Assembly (NCBI GenBank): GCA_012798645.1
Contig: JAAZMU010000099.1
Span: 1-6,831, forward strand
Direction: 5' to 3'
DNA length: 6,831 nucleotides
DNA from: Patescibacteria group bacterium
GTDB lineage: Bacteria; Patescibacteriota; Minisyncoccia; Minisyncoccales; Minisyncoccaceae
The notes below the pieces were generated by a model. That model did not search any database. It worked only from the letters and a program-made list of their open reading frames with translations, and had not been told where the DNA came from. The position numbers and the translations under genes were made by a program. Each line of letters begins with the position of its first letter. Within the stretch, counting starts at the first letter, position 1. This document shows, piece by piece, positions 5,492-6,831 of this stretch.

Positions 5492-6682
5492 ATGAAAAAG
5501 GGGAAAAAGAAATTACCACTTCGGGAATCGCTTCCAATGATATACATACGCGCAATTGCGTATGTCTTTGCACCGCCTGTGATTATGTGGTTCTTCTTAA
5601 GTGGAGGCACTGCATTTGTACTGTCTTTTATTTACATTATAATCGCTATACCGTTTACGGTGTATCTATTTTTAGCGCATAGAGGCATTTGTTTTGTCTT
5701 TGCGCAGGAGAATGTAGCCACACTAATTCAATGCGGTGGCAAGTTTTCAGGGGTCGTGTATAGCTCTCGTAAACTTTATGTTGACGAAGATTTTGAGGTT
5801 ATAGAGCGCCCAAGCACTAAACTTGATTTTTTGAAAAAATATTTTGGTGGTTTGACCTTTTATGGAATAAATCCGTTTAAGGACATACTCTACATCGATT
5901 TAAAGCACAACAAACTCCGAGAAAAAGAAACGGATCAGCTTCGTGAAAGAAGTTATTCCGTGGATAAAACCACGAAACTAACCTCACGGATTGATTTACG
6001 AATTACAAACTACTCTATGTTCTTCGGAGAAATGGAAACACGGGACAGAAATCAGATCTTTGTTATTATGACGGTGACCTTAAGGGTTAGCAACATCTAT
6101 ACTTTCTTAAAAAACAGAGACCCTTATGGGCGTCTTGAAGAATTCTTGTGGGCTGCCTTTAGAAACTTTATTCGTGAGTTTGGTACGGATGAGCTCATAG
6201 GTATGAGTATTGGAGGAGAAGAAAAAGCAATTGATTCGCAAGTGGCCATGCTCGGAAAGGAGTTTTTTGACTATCTTGCCCAAGACGATGGCAAGACCAA
6301 TGTTAAGATAAAAATCCTAGATAATGGTCGCATGCAAATTGAAGACTTAGGCTTTGAAATTGTTAATTTTGCGGTGCTTGACATTGGTCTTAAGGATGCA
6401 ACCGCAGAGGAGGCCTCAAAAATGCTTTACCAAGCAAACAAAGAAAGAGAGGCTACTATTATCAGAGCCGAGGGAGATGCTGCAAAAGTGTGTCTTCTTG
6501 CTGAAGTTTGTCAAAAGTATGGGATTAGACCCGAACTTCAGATGCTCGTCGAAAAGATGGGCGTGGATCAGGCAAACTACTTCTTCTGGCAATCCAATGC
6601 CTTTAGGGACATAACAGGAGGGCCAGATATGGAGAAGATTCTTCTGGAAATTCTTCGGAAGATTGCAAAAGGGCAGTCGTAG
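5492..6682 (+). CDS. Membrane-anchored SPFH/band-7 (stomatin/prohibitin-like) protein
   Basis: A 396-residue protein. A basic N-terminus (MKKGKKKLPLRE) precedes two hydrophobic segments at about 18-37 and 41-63 forming a hairpin, so the rest should be cytoplasmic. An SPFH-like domain spans roughly 68-310, beginning 'CFVFAQENVATLIQ' and including 'TLRVSNIYTFLKN' and 'FEIVNFAVLDIGL'. It is followed by the family's helical signature 'EREATIIRAEGDAAKV' (318-333), then a short tail without the long coiled coil of flotillins. SPFH proteins build ring- or cage-like membrane scaffolds and often control membrane proteases; the specific role here is unknown. No NfeD-like or FtsH/HflK partner is visible. 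It has its own strong promoter, Shine-Dalgarno and terminator, so it is a monocistronic unit independent of the toxin-antitoxin block. Confidence 0.82.
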   Translation: MKKGKKKLPLRESLPMIYIRAIAYVFAPPVIMWFFLSGGTAFVLSFIYIIIAIPFTVYLFLAHRGICFVFAQENVATLIQCGGKFSGVVYSSRKLYVDEDFEVIERPSTKLDFLKKYFGGLTFYGINPFKDILYIDLKHNKLREKETDQLRERSYSVDKTTKLTSRIDLRITNYSMFFGEMETRDRNQIFVIMTVTLRVSNIYTFLKNRDPYGRLEEFLWAAFRNFIREFGTDELIGMSIGGEEKAIDSQVAMLGKEFFDYLAQDDGKTNVKIKILDNGRMQIEDLGFEIVNFAVLDIGLKDATAEEASKMLYQANKEREATIIRAEGDAAKVCLLAEVCQKYGIRPELQMLVEKMGVDQANYFFWQSNAFRDITGGPDMEKILLEILRKIAKGQS

Positions 6683-6704
6683 AAAACAATTCTACGACTT
6701 TTTT
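6675..6704 (+). terminator. Rho-independent terminator of the SPFH gene
   Basis: Perfect 10-bp stem AGTCGTAGAA (6675-6684) / TTCTACGACT (6690-6699) with a 5-nt AACAA loop and a run of T to 6704. The stem contains the SPFH stop codon TAG (6680-6682), so gene end and terminator are fused. On the other strand the stem is followed by GCCCTTTTGC, a poorer T-run, but it may also stop transcripts of the convergent gene. Confidence 0.9.
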
Positions 6705-6705
6705 A

Positions 6706-6831
6706 TTAGCTGTGAGGGTCATCTCCAGGAGGGCGTACTTCATCACGGTTAGTTCCACTTCCTTGTATTCTCTCTTCCTCGTCTTCTGATATAAAGGTTG
6801 GTCTTCCTTTGTAAATCGGAGCTCCTTTAAC
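6706..6831 (-). CDS. C-terminal 41 residues of an unidentified protein (5' end outside window)
   Basis: The minus-strand frame is open from the right edge to TAA at 6708-6706. It encodes a hydrophilic, acidic, proline- and glycine-containing tail ('RPTFISEDEEERIQGSGTNR', then 'DEVRPPGDDPHS'). It looks like a disordered C-terminus and I cannot assign a family. Convergent arrangement with the SPFH gene and a good terminator exactly in the gap support it as a real gene end rather than a chance frame. Confidence 0.55.
   Translation of the reverse strand, partial: VKGAPIYKGRPTFISEDEEERIQGSGTNRDEVRPPGDDPHS

Noticed and set aside
6354..6614. Plus-strand 86-codon open frame inside the SPFH gene
   Set aside because: Out of frame within the conserved SPFH C-terminal region; no independent evidence.
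1..6831. Recoded TGA, as in some CPR lineages, because no TGA stop is used
   Set aside because: Eight stops are too few to judge, TAA/TAG bias is expected in AT-rich DNA, and the conserved frames read through fully in the standard bacterial code with no in-frame TGA.
1..6831. CRISPR array, tRNA or rRNA genes
   Set aside because: No regularly spaced direct repeats and no cloverleaf or rRNA-like sequence were seen; the only long gene-free stretch (5226-5491) is accounted for by promoters and the transposase relic.

Overview
The window is AT-rich, tightly packed bacterial DNA. It most resembles a Candidate Phyla Radiation (Patescibacteria) genome or a mobile element from one. The main clue is a PrgI-family protein, a short separate TraC-like protein and a VirB4-type ATPase in a row, a conjugation/type IV secretion arrangement familiar from CPR genomes. 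Supporting clues are very short or overlapping gene junctions and near absence of Shine-Dalgarno sequences in most genes. The taxonomic call is inference; there is no rRNA or ribosomal protein here to test it. Standard decoding fits: eight visible stops are TAA or TAG, and no conserved frame needs TGA as a sense codon.

Layout. (1) 1-1986, minus strand: prgI, then a TraC-like gene, then virB4, which runs off the left edge after its Walker A motif. Junctions are 1 nt apart and then a TAATG stop/start overlap, so this is one operon. (2) 1987-2093: short divergent region with an extended -10 promoter for prgI and AT-rich palindromes. (3) 2094-5225: a four-gene accessory module. A plus-strand sce7726-family gene (PD-(D/E)xK nuclease-like) converges on, and overlaps by 50 nt, a minus-strand operon of higB (RelE/HigB-like RNase toxin), higA fused to an ImmA/IrrE metallopeptidase, and a phage-P4-type 'beta' family gene. 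(4) 5226-5491: divergent intergenic region with a good sigma70-like promoter on each strand, a candidate operator, and a 21-codon relic of a DDE transposase C-terminus. (5) 5492-6682, plus strand: a membrane-anchored SPFH/band-7 protein with a strong promoter, a strong Shine-Dalgarno and a 10-bp stem terminator. (6) 6706-6831, minus strand: the C-terminal tail of an unidentified gene entering from the right.

How the genes may work together. PrgI, the TraC-like protein and VirB4 are the inner-membrane pore and ATPase core of a DNA or protein transfer machine. The 2094-5225 block reads as a composite toxin-antitoxin/defence cassette. HigB is the toxin, and HigA-ImmA is the antitoxin/repressor with a possible built-in protease switch. 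Beta is related to the phage P4 protein reported to neutralise the Gop killer, and the Sce7726 protein is a nuclease-like candidate effector. The pairing of Sce7726-like and beta-like proteins is known; their physical linkage to HigB and HigA-ImmA in one compact block is the most interesting thing in the window.
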